DNA of 64,000 nucleotides, taken from contig NZ_JACHIH010000027.1 in NCBI RefSeq assembly GCF_014203125.1, forward strand, positions 1 to 64,000, in the 5' to 3' direction. Position numbers and translations under genes: made by a program. Positions 1-9,126 of this stretch are shown here, in pieces. Under the pieces are notes generated by a model that worked only from the letters and a program-made list of their open reading frames with translations, did not search any database and was not told where the DNA came from. Within the stretch, counting starts at the first letter, position 1. Each line of letters starts with the position of its first letter. The stretch is from Rhodopseudomonas rhenobacensis. Lineage in GTDB: Bacteria > Pseudomonadota > Alphaproteobacteria > Rhizobiales > Xanthobacteraceae.

Positions 1-69
1 CGCCTCAACGCCAAAGCGCGCGATGCGCGAGCCGAATACGCTAATGCAACTTGACACGCCAGATAGTCG

Positions 70-131
70 CTCACCCGACCCGGCTTCGCTGCGCTACGCC
101 GGGCCGACCTCTCCCCGCAAGCGGGGAGAGG
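70..131. repeat. Intergenic palindromic repeat, CTCTCCCC family
   Basis: A hairpin-forming intergenic element: the arms CCTCTCCCCGC and GCGGGGAGAGG lie at about 109-131, next to a second short palindrome (CCCGGC...GCCGGG). The same motif, longer and doubled, recurs at 19827-19981. No gene is evident in bases 1-186 apart from this element. Confidence 0.7.
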
Positions 132-186
132 TGAAGACCGGGCGCGGCACGTTCAAAGACAAATACGCACAATCCTCAAGCCGTCC

Positions 187-708
187 CTACGCCGCCCCGT
201 CCTTCATCGGCGGCTGGAAGGTCAGCGCCAAGTCCCAGGGAAAGAAGATCCAGGTGTCCTGCGACACTTCGGTGATGAAGGTGTCGACCAAGGGCCGGCC
301 CTTCGGCTTGGCGTAGACGGTGGCGAAATGGGCGTCGGGCAGCATCTCGCGCACCAGGCGCGCGGTGGCGCCGGTGTCGACCAGGTCGTCGACGATCAAC
401 AGCCCCCGGCCGGTGCCGCCGCCGAGCGCCTTGGTGGCCTCGGAGACGCCCTTCAGCACCTGCAATTCGCCCTGGCGGTCGTGGTCGTAGGAGGCGATGC
501 AGACGGTGTCGATGACGCGGACGCCGAGTTCGCGCGCCACGATCGCCGCTGGCACCAGCCCGCCGCGGGTGATGGCGATCACCGCGGCGAACGGCCCGAC
601 CTCGTTGAGCCGCCAGGTCAAGGCGCGGCAGTCGCGGTGGAACTGGTCCCACGACACCGGAAATGCCCTGCCCGCGCGTTCCTGCGCGCTGAGATCGCTT
701 GGCACCAT
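187..708 (-). CDS. gpt: Xanthine phosphoribosyltransferase (Gpt)
   Basis: A 173-residue type I phosphoribosyltransferase, expected to convert xanthine or guanine plus PRPP into the nucleotide in purine salvage. The PRPP-binding signature [10 protein letters not shown] is at residues 106-115, an N-terminal ITRGGLVPA loop is at 46-54, and the length is normal for Gpt. I chose the ATG at 708 because GGAG precedes it by 8 nt; an in-frame ATG at 732 lies inside the neighbouring palindromic repeat and looks spurious. The next gene upstream on the same strand is the CinA-like gene, separated by that repeat. Xanthine or guanine preference cannot be settled from the motif alone. Confidence 0.9.
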   Translation of the reverse strand: MVPSDLSAQERAGRAFPVSWDQFHRDCRALTWRLNEVGPFAAVIAITRGGLVPAAIVARELGVRVIDTVCIASYDHDRQGELQVLKGVSEATKALGGGTGRGLLIVDDLVDTGATARLVREMLPDAHFATVYAKPKGRPLVDTFITEVSQDTWIFFPWDLALTFQPPMKDGAA

Positions 709-727
709 TTCATTCGCTCCAACGGGC

Positions 728-809
728 GTCATTGCGCGGAGCGAAGCGACGAAGCAATCCAGCAGTCACGGCATGAGGCCCTGGATTGCTTCGCTTCGCT
801 CGCAATGAC
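728..809. repeat. REP-like palindrome between gpt and the CinA-like gene
   Basis: A long imperfect inverted repeat: GTCATTGCG...GAAGCAATCCAG on the left and CTGGATTGCTTCG...CGCAATGAC on the right. The outer arms resemble a widespread intergenic repeat in related genomes (from memory). It may form a cruciform or an mRNA hairpin between two same-strand genes. Confidence 0.8.
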
Positions 810-835
810 CGCATGCGGCAATTGTTGCAGTCGGC

Positions 836-1573
836 TCACTGCGGCGCCTGCAATGCGCCGAGCATCTGTTTGACGCCCTCGACCGCGTCGCGCAGCTTGT
901 CCGGATCGCGCGAGCGCACCACCAGATAGGTGTTGGGCTTCTTGTCCTCGTCGAGGAACGGATAGCTGCCGATGATGGCGTCGGGATGCGCCTTGGCCAG
1001 CGCCCGCAGCGGGCCGCCGATGTCGCCCTCGCGGGCGTTGGCGCGAATCGATTCCGACAGCATCCGCACCCCGGATTTCAGCTTCGGCGCCACGATGTCC
1101 ATCATCGCCTGCATGATCGAGGGCACCCCGGCCAGCACGATGACGTTGCCGATCTTGAAGCCGGGCGCCAGAATGGTGGCGCTCTGGATCAGTTCGGCGC
1201 CGTCCGGAATCCGCGCCATCCGCAACCGCGCCTCGTTGAGCTCGGCCTCGGAGAAGCGCTCGCGAAACCGCGCCACCACCTCCGGGTGATGGTCGATGCC
1301 GACCCCGAACGCCTTGGCGACCGCGTCGGCGGTGATGTCGTCATGGGTCGGACCGATGCCGCCGGTGGAAAACACGTAAGTGTAGCGATGCCGCAGCGCG
1401 TCGAGCGCCTCGACGATCGCCGCCTCGTCGTCGGCGACGACGCGGACCTCGCGCAGGTCAATGCCGATATTGGTCAGGTATTCGGCGATGAAGCCGATAT
1501 TCGCGTCCTTGGTGCGGCCCGACAGGATCTCGTCGCCGATCACCAGAATCCCCGCCGTAATGATCTCGCTCAT
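836..1573 (-). CDS. CinA/MoaB-like molybdopterin-binding protein
   Basis: A 245-residue protein of the MoCF-biosynthesis (MPTb/MoaB/Mog) fold as found in the N-terminal half of CinA. Visible motifs are GDEILSGRTKDAN near residue 13 and TGGIGPTHDD near residue 70, the substrate loops of the family. It lacks the C-terminal nicotinamide-nucleotide amidase domain of full-length CinA. In CinA this domain hydrolyses ADP-ribose or FAD-type pyrophosphates; the role of stand-alone copies is uncertain. It is transcribed toward gpt and divergently from the cp-ATP-grasp gene, with 219 nt between the two starts. Confidence 0.85.
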   Translation of the reverse strand: MSEIITAGILVIGDEILSGRTKDANIGFIAEYLTNIGIDLREVRVVADDEAAIVEALDALRHRYTYVFSTGGIGPTHDDITADAVAKAFGVGIDHHPEVVARFRERFSEAELNEARLRMARIPDGAELIQSATILAPGFKIGNVIVLAGVPSIMQAMMDIVAPKLKSGVRMLSESIRANAREGDIGGPLRALAKAHPDAIIGSYPFLDEDKKPNTYLVVRSRDPDKLRDAVEGVKQMLGALQAPQ

Positions 1574-1792
1574 TGGCTTTCCCCAGCGTGAGCCATCCGC
1601 TTAGCATGCCCTGGCTCGGTTTCACGAGACCCTGCCGCCAATTTGAGCAGGCACTGGCTATTTTTTCCGGCAATCTTTTCAGCGGTTCAGGTAAATGCTC
1701 TGTTCGAATGCATATCGCGGTGGCCCGGGCCTTGCTACCATTGAGTTCCGTGTTGCAGTGTCGCGCAGGACCATCAGGAACAGTCAGAATTT

Positions 1793-3211
1793 ATGGCAGT
1801 TGCGTTCGATGAAATGAATGGACCCGGCGGCGACCTTCGCCCGGCCTATCAAGAACTTTCCCGCTGGTTGAGCGAGACTCCCCCCGACGCCCTGGAATAC
1901 CGGCGCCAGGAAGCCGAGCTCTTGTTTCGGCGAATCGGCATCACCTTCGCGGTCTACGGCGACTCCGAGGCCCAGGAGCGGCTGATCCCGTTCGACGTGA
2001 TTCCCAGAATCATCTCGGCCAAGGAATGGACGCTGCTGGAAAACGGCCTGAAACAGCGGGTCCGCGCCCTCAACATGTTCCTGCGCGACATCTATCACGG
2101 CCGCGACATCCTGCGCGCCAACCTTATTCCGGATGACCTGATCTTCCAGAACCCGGTGTTCCGGCCGGAAATGAACTGCCAGGACGTCCCGCACGACGTC
2201 TATGTCCACATCGCCGGGATCGACATCGTCCGGGTGGATTCCGAGAACTTCTTCGTGCTCGAGGACAACGCCCGCACCCCGTCGGGGGTGTCCTACATGC
2301 TGGAAAACCGCGAAATCATGATGCGGCTGTTTCCGGACCTGTTCGCCCGCCACCGCGTGGCGCCGGTGGAGAAATATCCCGACGAGCTGTTGTCGGCGCT
2401 GCGCTCGGTGGCGCCGTTGCACACCTCGTCGGAGCCGACCGTCGCGCTGATGACGCCTGGCGTCTACAATTCGGCCTATTACGAACACTCGTTCCTGGCC
2501 GACAAGCTCGGCGTCGAGCTGGTCGAGGGTCGCGACCTCATCGTGAAGAACGACGAGGTGTTCATGCGCACCACCGAGGGGCTGAAGCGGGTCGACGTGA
2601 TCTACCGCCGGGTCGACGACGACTTCCTCGATCCGCTGACGTTCCGGCCGGATTCCGCGCTCGGCGTCCCCGGGCTGATGTCGGCCTATATGGCCGGCAA
2701 CGTCACGCTGGCCAACGCGGTCGGCACCGGCATCGCCGACGACAAGGCGGTGTACAGCTACATGCCGGAAATCGTGAAATTCTACCTCGGCGAAGAGCCG
2801 ATCCTGAAGAACGTGCCGACCTGGCGCTGCCGCGAACCGGCCGACCTCGCCTATGTGCTCGACCATCTCGGCGAGCTGGTGGTCAAGGAAGTGCACGGCT
2901 CCGGCGGCTACGGCATGCTGATCGGCCCGGCCGCCACCAAGGCCACCATCGCGGCGTTCCGCGATAAATTGAAGCGCGAGCCGGAGGGCTTCATCGCCCA
3001 GCCGACGCTGGCGCTGTCGACCTGCCCGACCTGCACCGCCAAGGGGCTGGCGCCGCGCCACGTCGACCTGCGGCCGTTCGTGCTGACCGGCAGCCGCCAG
3101 GTCACCGTGGTGCCGGGCGGCCTCACCCGGGTGGCGCTCCAGGAAGGCTCGCTGGTGGTCAATTCCAGCCAGGGCGGCGGCACCAAGGACACCTGGATTT
3201 TGGATGAGTGA
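1793..3211 (+). CDS. Circularly permuted ATP-grasp protein
   Basis: A 472-residue protein of the circularly permuted ATP-grasp type 2 family (formerly DUF404/DUF407). Recognisable stretches are the nucleotide-contacting VKEVHGSGGYGMLIGP around residue 363 and LTGSRQVTVVPGGLTRVAL near 440. ATP-grasp enzymes join a carboxylate to an amine through an acyl phosphate; this family was predicted by comparative genomics (Iyer, Aravind and colleagues) to form peptide bonds and is typically linked to alpha-E, transglutaminase and Anbu genes, which is the order here. The substrate is unknown. The ATG at 1793 has GGAAC about 11 nt upstream, a weak site; Met8 at 1814 is an alternative start. Confidence 0.9.
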   Translation: MAVAFDEMNGPGGDLRPAYQELSRWLSETPPDALEYRRQEAELLFRRIGITFAVYGDSEAQERLIPFDVIPRIISAKEWTLLENGLKQRVRALNMFLRDIYHGRDILRANLIPDDLIFQNPVFRPEMNCQDVPHDVYVHIAGIDIVRVDSENFFVLEDNARTPSGVSYMLENREIMMRLFPDLFARHRVAPVEKYPDELLSALRSVAPLHTSSEPTVALMTPGVYNSAYYEHSFLADKLGVELVEGRDLIVKNDEVFMRTTEGLKRVDVIYRRVDDDFLDPLTFRPDSALGVPGLMSAYMAGNVTLANAVGTGIADDKAVYSYMPEIVKFYLGEEPILKNVPTWRCREPADLAYVLDHLGELVVKEVHGSGGYGMLIGPAATKATIAAFRDKLKREPEGFIAQPTLALSTCPTCTAKGLAPRHVDLRPFVLTGSRQVTVVPGGLTRVALQEGSLVVNSSQGGGTKDTWILDE

Positions 3212-3217
3212 TTTGAG

Positions 3218-3295
3218 GCGAATAGCGAATGGCGAATAGCAACGAGACGACTGCCGACGCCTTCCCTATTCGCTACTCGCCATTCGCAATTCGCC
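3218..3295. repeat. Inverted repeat of GCGAAT units inside the Anbu cluster
   Basis: The left arm (3218-3240) and right arm (3266-3295) are built from repeated GCGAAT/ATTCGC units and pair over about 23 positions with two mismatches. It lies 6 nt after the ATP-grasp stop codon and 38 nt before the alpha-E start, so it could act as an mRNA hairpin that partly uncouples the two genes. Confidence 0.75.
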
Positions 3296-3333
3296 CTTTC
3301 CTCCCCCGCTCGTAGCAACGAAGAAAAAGCCCC

Positions 3334-4278
3334 ATGCTGTCGCGCACCGCTGAAAATCTGTACTGGCTGGCCCGCTACGTCGAACGCGCGGAATATCTCG
3401 CGCGCACCATCGAGGCGACGCTGCGCGTCACCGCGCTGCCAAACACCTATATCGGCCAGACCAACGAGTGGGATTCCGCGCTCTTGACCGCCGGCGTCTC
3501 GGCGTCGTTCTACAGCCACTACGACGAAGCCAATGAAAAGAACGTGGTCGAGTATCTGGCGTTCTCGACCGCGAATCCCTCCTCGATCCGCAACTGCATC
3601 GAGAACGCGCGGCTGAACTCGCGCTCGGTGCGCACCGCGCTGACCAGCGAGATGTGGGACACCATCAACTCGGCCTGGATCGACCTGCAGGAGGTCTGGG
3701 GCAAGGGCACCAAGAGCCGCGAGGAGCTCGCCAAATTCCTGCGCTTCGTCCTGGAAACCTCGCTGCGCTTCGACGGTTCGGCCTACCGCACCATGCTGCG
3801 CAACGACGCCTATTGGTTCTCCCGGCTCGGCCTGCACCTCGAGCGTGCCGACAACACCGCGCGGATCCTCGACGTCAAATATCACGTGCTGCTGCCGGAA
3901 GAAGAACACGTCGGCGGCCCGCTGGACTACTATCAGTGGACCTCGATCCTGCGCTCGGTGTCGGCGCTGACCGCCTATCACTGGGTCTATCGCGAGACCT
4001 TGAAGCCCTGGCTGATCGCCGACCTGTTGATCCTCAACGACTCGCTGCCGCGCTCGATGTCGTCGTGCTACGGCAATCTGGTGCGCAATCTCGACCAGAT
4101 CGGCGTCGCCTATGGCCGCCAGGGCGCCGCGCAGCGCCACGCCCGCGGCGTGCGGAACCGGCTGGAACACAGCCAAATGGACGATATCTTCCAGCGTGGG
4201 TTGCACGAATTCATTCAGGAATTTATTGCGGATAACGCCCGGCTCGGCGAAATCATCTCCAAGCAGTATCTGATTTAG
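3334..4278 (+). CDS. Alpha-E domain protein (DUF403)
   Basis: A 314-residue, largely alpha-helical protein of the alpha-E family. It opens with MLSRTAENLYWLARYVERAE, the conserved start of the family, and has the RADNTARILDVKYH stretch near residue 170. The family has no proven activity; it is almost always encoded beside a circularly permuted ATP-grasp protein and was proposed to work with it in peptide ligation. It is followed after 44 nt by the transglutaminase gene, which suggests one operon. No signal peptide or membrane segment is visible, so it is probably cytoplasmic. Confidence 0.88.
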   Translation: MLSRTAENLYWLARYVERAEYLARTIEATLRVTALPNTYIGQTNEWDSALLTAGVSASFYSHYDEANEKNVVEYLAFSTANPSSIRNCIENARLNSRSVRTALTSEMWDTINSAWIDLQEVWGKGTKSREELAKFLRFVLETSLRFDGSAYRTMLRNDAYWFSRLGLHLERADNTARILDVKYHVLLPEEEHVGGPLDYYQWTSILRSVSALTAYHWVYRETLKPWLIADLLILNDSLPRSMSSCYGNLVRNLDQIGVAYGRQGAAQRHARGVRNRLEHSQMDDIFQRGLHEFIQEFIADNARLGEIISKQYLI

Positions 4279-4322
4279 GCTACAGACGTTGTCTGCCTGC
4301 GAGAACCGGACGGCCCAAAGCC

Positions 4323-5159
4323 ATGCGCCTGCGAATTGCCCATTCGACGATCTATCGTTATGAGCCGCCGGCCTCGGGCGTGATCCAGATTCTGCGGATG
4401 ACGCCCGGCAGCCACGACGGCCAATACGTCGCCAATTGGCAGATCGACGTCTCCACCGATTCCCGGCTCGACATGCACCACGACGCGTTCGGCAACGTCA
4501 CCCATGTGCTGACCTACGGCCCTATCGCCGATCTCACCATCCGGGTCGAGGGCCTGATCGAAACCCAGGACACCGGCGGCATCCTGCGCGGCACCGACGA
4601 GCGGTTTCCGCCGAGCCTGTTCCTGCGCTCCTCGCCTTTGACCGAAGCCGATCCGGCGATGACCGGCTTCGTCCGCGAGCTGCACGCCGAGACCGGCGAC
4701 GACGTGCTCGGCTTCCTGCACGCGCTGATGATGAAGATCAACGAGCACATGACCTTCGATGCCGATCCCACCAACAGCGGCACTTCGGCGGCCGACGCCT
4801 TCGCGCTGAAACGCGGGGTGTGCCAGGACTACGCGCATATTTTCATCGCCTGCGCGCGGCATCGCGGCGTGCCGGCGCGGTTCGTCGCCGGGCATTTCCT
4901 GCGCTCCGACGGCATGGTCGACCAGCAGGCCGGCCACGCCTGGGCCGAGGCCCACGTGCCCGATCTCGGCTGGATCGGATTCGATCCGGCCAACGCGATC
5001 TGCACCACCGACGCCCACGCCCGCGTCGCCATCGGGCTGGATTATCTTGGTGCGGCGCCGGTGCGCGGCACCCGCTACGGCGGCGGCACCGAGACGCTGA
5101 CCGTCGAGGTCACCGTCGACCAGGCCGGCCGCCACGGCCAATGGCAATCGCAATCCTGA
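4323..5159 (+). CDS. Transglutaminase-like cysteine protease of the Anbu cluster
   Basis: A 278-residue protein with an N-terminal bacterial transglutaminase-like beta domain (starting MRLRIAHSTIYRYE) and a C-terminal papain-like core. The catalytic triad can be placed as Cys167 (GVCQDYAH), His205 (GHAWAE) and Asp221 (FDPAN). Despite the name, bacterial members are mostly thought to be peptidases. It lies between the alpha-E gene and the Anbu gene on the same strand, so a role in trimming or cleaving the product of the ATP-grasp/alpha-E pair is a reasonable inference. No export signal is visible. Confidence 0.9.
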   Translation: MRLRIAHSTIYRYEPPASGVIQILRMTPGSHDGQYVANWQIDVSTDSRLDMHHDAFGNVTHVLTYGPIADLTIRVEGLIETQDTGGILRGTDERFPPSLFLRSSPLTEADPAMTGFVRELHAETGDDVLGFLHALMMKINEHMTFDADPTNSGTSAADAFALKRGVCQDYAHIFIACARHRGVPARFVAGHFLRSDGMVDQQAGHAWAEAHVPDLGWIGFDPANAICTTDAHARVAIGLDYLGAAPVRGTRYGGGTETLTVEVTVDQAGRHGQWQSQS

Positions 5160-5235
5160 GCCCGGTCGGCCGCGGTCCGGTTGCCGGACGGCGGCCTATT
5201 GCGTAAGACGCAGTCCTGAGGATTTGAGGACAAAG

Positions 5236-5982
5236 ATGACCTATTGCTGCGGAGTTCTGGTGCGCGACGGCCTGGTGATGATCGCCGACACAAGAACCAA
5301 TGCCGGGCTCGACAACATCTCGACGTTCCGTAAATTGCACGTCTTCAACAAGCCGGGCGACCGCATCATGGCGGTGGCCAGCGCCGGCAATCTGGCGATC
5401 AGCCAATCCGTGCTCAGCACGCTGGTCGAGGGACTCGAAGACCCGGCCACCGGCGAACGCGAAACCCTGATGAACGCGCCGACGATGTTTCAGGCGGCGC
5501 AGCGGATCGGCCGCGCCATCCGCCACGTCAACGCCACCGAGGGCGTGGCGCTGAAATCCGAGGACATCAATTTCGACGTCTCGTTCCTGTTCGGCGGCCA
5601 GATCAAAGGCTCGCGGATGCGGCTGTTCATGGTCTATCCGGCCGGCAACTTCATCGAATGCACCACCGACACCCCGTATCTGCAGATCGGCGAGCACAAA
5701 TACGGCAAGCCGGTGCTCGACCGCGCGATGCATTACGACGTCGAATTGTACGAGGCGCTGAAGACCAGCCTGATCTCGATGGATTCCACGATGCGCTCCA
5801 ATCTCGGCGTCGGGCTGCCGATCGACGTGCTGGTGGTGCGCACCGACGTCTGCGACGCCGATCTCAACCACCGCATCGAGGCCGGCGAGCCGTATTTCCA
5901 CGATCTGCGCTCGCGCTGGTCGGCGGCGCTGCGCGCCGCGCACAAGAACATCCCGCGCCCGCCCTACAAGAACGAGAGCTGA
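5236..5982 (+). CDS. Anbu, proteasome-type protease
   Basis: A 248-residue Ntn-hydrolase of the Anbu (ancestral beta subunit) family, related to proteasome beta subunits and HslV. After removal of Met1 the chain starts with Thr1; Asp17 (ADTRTN) and Lys32 (FRKL) stand where the proteasome has its Asp and Lys, so the active site looks intact. I chose the ATG at 5236: GAGG at 5226-5229 is 6 nt upstream, and only this start places Thr next to the initiator Met, as maturation requires. A TTG at 5224 in frame is rejected. Purified Anbu from other bacteria forms open helical or ring assemblies; its substrates remain unclear. Confidence 0.93.
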   Translation: MTYCCGVLVRDGLVMIADTRTNAGLDNISTFRKLHVFNKPGDRIMAVASAGNLAISQSVLSTLVEGLEDPATGERETLMNAPTMFQAAQRIGRAIRHVNATEGVALKSEDINFDVSFLFGGQIKGSRMRLFMVYPAGNFIECTTDTPYLQIGEHKYGKPVLDRAMHYDVELYEALKTSLISMDSTMRSNLGVGLPIDVLVVRTDVCDADLNHRIEAGEPYFHDLRSRWSAALRAAHKNIPRPPYKNES

Positions 5983-6033
5983 GTTTTTCGCGGGCGAAAC
6001 ATGCGAGGGAATCACGCCGGACTCATCGAGGCT

Positions 6034-6158
6034 GTCATTCCGGTGCGCGAGCAGCGTGAGCTGCGAGCGAGCCCGGAATCCATAACCCCTGCAGGGAGTA
6101 TGGATTCCGGGCCTGCCTCCGCGCCGGCTGTCGCCGGGCGGACGCATCCCGGAATGAC
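6034..6158. repeat. REP palindrome, empty form
   Basis: A 125-bp imperfect palindrome running from GTCATTCCGG to CCCGGAATGAC. Its core arms GGAATCCATA and TATGGATTCC are perfect, and its exact centre is the 10-bp palindrome CCCTGCAGGG. The element at 14464-14876 has the same outer and core arms but carries a GIY-YIG gene inserted precisely between CCCTG and CAGGG, so this copy is the gene-free counterpart. Confidence 0.88.
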
Positions 6159-6224
6159 AAGTTGTGAGGTCATCCGGATTGCGCTTCGCGCACCGCATGC
6201 CGCAGTCAGCAGCCCGGCACGGCG

Positions 6225-6722
6225 ATGAATTGGCGGGCGATGACGCCGCGCGATCTGGCTGCGGTGAACACGATCGCCGTGCGCGTGCATCCCGACTATC
6301 CGGAAGACGCCGCGGTGTTCGCCGAGCGGCTGGCGCTCCATGCTGGCGGTTGCTTCATCCTGCAGGGCGACGTTGATCCGGTCGGCTATCTGATCAGCCA
6401 TCCCTGGCATTTCGCCGAACCGCCAGCACTGAACGTGCAACTTCGCGCCCTGCCCGCGCCGGCCTCGACCTACTACATCCACGACCTCGCGCTGTTGCCG
6501 GAAGCCCGCGGCAGCGGCGCCGCCGCGGCCGCGGTGCGCATGTTGATCCCGCTCGCGCGCACCCAGGATATGCGCAACATCTCGCTTGTCGCGGTCAACA
6601 ATTCGGTCCAGTTTTGGCAGCAACAAGGATTTCACATCCACGTCGATGACGCGCTGGCGCAGAAGCTGATGAGCTACGACGCAGCCGCCTGCTATATGGT
6701 CCGCGATTTGAGCAGCGTTTGA
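6225..6722 (+). CDS. GNAT family N-acetyltransferase
   Basis: A 165-residue GCN5-related acetyltransferase that transfers acetyl from acetyl-CoA to an amine. The acetyl-CoA pyrophosphate loop reads LPEARGSGAAAAAVRML, matching the Q/RxxGxG/A pattern. The substrate cannot be named. The SDR gene follows on the same strand 30 nt downstream, so the two may be cotranscribed. The ribosome-binding site is weak (GGCACGGCG before ATG). Confidence 0.8.
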   Translation: MNWRAMTPRDLAAVNTIAVRVHPDYPEDAAVFAERLALHAGGCFILQGDVDPVGYLISHPWHFAEPPALNVQLRALPAPASTYYIHDLALLPEARGSGAAAAAVRMLIPLARTQDMRNISLVAVNNSVQFWQQQGFHIHVDDALAQKLMSYDAAACYMVRDLSSV

Positions 6723-6752
6723 AGCAAGAATGAATTCAGGGATGGCAACGAC

Positions 6753-7526
6753 ATGACACACGGCAGCAGCGCGCAGGGCAGCAATCGGATCGCGTTGGTC
6801 ACTGGTGCCGGCTCCGGCGTCGGACGCGCCACCGCGCTGGCGCTGCTGAAGGCCGGGTTCTGCGTGGTGCTGGCCGGACGCCGCGCCGACAAGCTCAACG
6901 AGACCGCGACCGCCGGCGAAGCCTTCGGCAAGAGTCTGGTGGTGCCGGCCGACATGACCGACCCGGACTCGATCGCGGAATTGTTCGGCACCACGATGGA
7001 AGCGTTCGGCCGGCTCGATCTGTTGTTCAACAATGCCGGCATCGGCGCCCCGCCGCTGCCGCTGGAGGACGTCTCGCTGGCGCAATGGCAGGCGGTGGTC
7101 GACACCAACCTCACCGCGCCGTTCCTGTGCACCCAGCACGCCTTCCGCATCATGAAGGAGCAGAGTCCGCGCGGCGGCCGCATCATCAACAACGGCTCGA
7201 TCTCGGCGCACGCGCCGCGGCCGTTTTCCGCGGCCTACACCGCGACCAAGCACGCCATCAGCGGGCTGACCAAGGCGACCGCGCTCGACGGCCGCGCCTA
7301 CGACATCGCCTGCGGCCAGATCGACATCGGCAATGCCGCGACCGAAATGACCGAGCGGATGACCGGCGGCATCCTGCAGCCGAACGGCAGCCTGATGGCG
7401 GAGCCGCGGATGGGCGTCGACAACGTCGCCGAGGCGGTGGTCTACATGGCGACCCGCCCGCTCGACGCCAATGTGCTGTTCATGACGGTGATGGCGACCA
7501 AGATGCCGTTCGTCGGCCGCGGCTGA
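6753..7526 (+). CDS. SDR family oxidoreductase
   Basis: A 257-residue classical short-chain dehydrogenase/reductase. The NAD(P)-binding glycine motif TGAGSGVG is at residues 17-24, NNAG at the end of beta-4, and the catalytic YTATK sits in the middle of the protein; a serine is present in the preceding SISAHAP strand. The substrate is unknown. It follows the GNAT gene and converges with the MFS gene, with 30 nt between the two stop codons. Confidence 0.85.
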   Translation: MTHGSSAQGSNRIALVTGAGSGVGRATALALLKAGFCVVLAGRRADKLNETATAGEAFGKSLVVPADMTDPDSIAELFGTTMEAFGRLDLLFNNAGIGAPPLPLEDVSLAQWQAVVDTNLTAPFLCTQHAFRIMKEQSPRGGRIINNGSISAHAPRPFSAAYTATKHAISGLTKATALDGRAYDIACGQIDIGNAATEMTERMTGGILQPNGSLMAEPRMGVDNVAEAVVYMATRPLDANVLFMTVMATKMPFVGRG

Positions 7527-7556
7527 ACGCTTCGCCTGCCCGCGAGCGCGCGAAAA

Positions 7557-8777
7557 TCACTCCAGCCGCTCGACCTTACGCAGCGCCGGAAACAGCCGCA
7601 TCCACAGCAGCGCGATCAGCACGGTGCCGAGGCCGCCGAGCAGCGCCGCCGGCATCGCACCGAACAACGCCGCGGTGACGCCGCTCTCGAACTGGCCGAG
7701 CTGGTTGGAGGCGTTGATGAACAGGTAGTTCACCGCGCCGACCCGGCCACGCATCGCGTCGGGCGTAGCGAGCTGCACCAGCGACAGCCGGATCACCACG
7801 CTGACGGTGTCGGCGGCGCCCATCACGGTGAGCGCCACCAACGACAGCGCGATCGAGCTGGAGACCGCGAACACCATGGTGGCGACACCGAACACGATCA
7901 CCGCCTGGAACATCCGCATCCCGACCCGGCGGGTGATCGGAAACCGCGACAGCACGAAAGTCATCGCCAGCGCGCCGATCGCAGGCGCCGCGCGCAACAC
8001 GCCGAGCCCCCAGGGTCCGGTCTCAAGAATGTCGCGGGCATAGATCGGCAGCAGCGCGGTGGCGCCGCCGAGCAGCACGGCGAACAGATCGAGCGAGATG
8101 GTGCCGAGAATCGCCGGATTGCGCCGCACGAAGCTGACGCCGGCGAACAACGCGGCGAAGCTCGGCGGCTCCCGCACCATCACCTCGCTCTGCAGCCGGA
8201 TCGCGCCGCTGAACAGCCCCGAGGCGATCCAGAACACCGCCATCACCGCATAGGGTGCGGCCGGCGCCGCCGCAGAGGCGAAGCCGCCCAGCGCCGGCCC
8301 GGTGATGGTGGCGATCTGGAACACGCCGGTGGCGGCCGCGGTCGCCCGTTGCAGCATCCCGGCCGGCACCACCGCCGGCAGCAAGGCGGCCGCCGCGGGG
8401 CTTTCGAACGCGGTGGCGGCGCCGAACACCGCGACCGCGGCAAAGATCTCCGGCACGGTGATCCAGCCGGCATAGCTGCCCCAGGCGAGATACGCCGCAG
8501 CGAGGCCCTGCGCGATCTGACAGAGCTGAACGACGCGCCGGCGATCGTAACGGTCGGCGGCGTGGCCGGCGGCGAACACCAGAATCGCGGTCGGCGCGAA
8601 TTGCACCAGCCCGACCATGCCGAGCTGGAAGGCGCTGCCGGTCAATTCATAGATCTGCCAGCCGACCGCCACCGCGGCGATCTGGCTGGAGAACCGGGAA
8701 AAGCTGCGCGACCACAGATAGAACAGGAACGGCCGGTGGCCGAACAGCGCGACGGGAGGGGCAATCGGATCTGACAT
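7557..8777 (-). CDS. MFS transporter
   Basis: A 406-residue major facilitator superfamily exporter with about 12 hydrophobic segments and an internal AADRYDRRRV loop between helices 2 and 3, the usual MFS signature region. It resembles the enterobactin-exporter (EntS)-like group, but the substrate cannot be read from sequence. I set the start at the ATG at 8777 (MSDPIAPPVALFG). The open frame continues upstream to 9128, but that part is low-complexity and overlaps a repeat family, so I leave it out. Confidence 0.85.
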   Translation of the reverse strand: MSDPIAPPVALFGHRPFLFYLWSRSFSRFSSQIAAVAVGWQIYELTGSAFQLGMVGLVQFAPTAILVFAAGHAADRYDRRRVVQLCQIAQGLAAAYLAWGSYAGWITVPEIFAAVAVFGAATAFESPAAAALLPAVVPAGMLQRATAAATGVFQIATITGPALGGFASAAAPAAPYAVMAVFWIASGLFSGAIRLQSEVMVREPPSFAALFAGVSFVRRNPAILGTISLDLFAVLLGGATALLPIYARDILETGPWGLGVLRAAPAIGALAMTFVLSRFPITRRVGMRMFQAVIVFGVATMVFAVSSSIALSLVALTVMGAADTVSVVIRLSLVQLATPDAMRGRVGAVNYLFINASNQLGQFESGVTAALFGAMPAALLGGLGTVLIALLWMRLFPALRKVERLE

Positions 8778-8858
8778 CGTTTCGTAGCCAGTGATGACCG
8801 AGGCTTTGCCATGCGTCAACCGCGGGCGGTCGACGCTGATCGGGCCCCTGAAAGCGCG

Positions 8859-8999
8859 CGTCCCGGGCGCGGTGCAGCGTTTCGCGCTGCTCCGCAGAAC
8901 CGGGACCGTTCCAGATGCCGCGCTCCGTAACAGCCCCGGCTCTGCAGCGCACCACGCCGCCAGCGCGGCGCGCTGCGCTGCGTCCGGGGCACGCCCGTC
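8859..8999 (-). repeat. 130-bp GC-rich repeat, copy 1 (reverse orientation)
   Basis: An element with ends GCGTCCCGGG and CGTCCGGGGC and internal blocks GCTGCTCCGCAGAACCGGGA and CACCACGCCGCC. Read on the minus strand it matches the elements at 10411-10540 and 34965-35098. It occupies most of the 349-nt gap between the MFS and nucleoside-transporter genes; nothing else is seen in that gap. Confidence 0.75.
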
Positions 9000-9126
9000 A
9001 TCTCGCATAGCCTCGCACTCCCGTGGTGCGGTGGCTTGAGATCCGAGGCCTACTCCGCACCGCCCAAAGCCGGCTTGCCTGCCCGGCTTGGGTGGCTTAC
9101 TCGTGCCCCCCGGGTTCGGGGTGATC

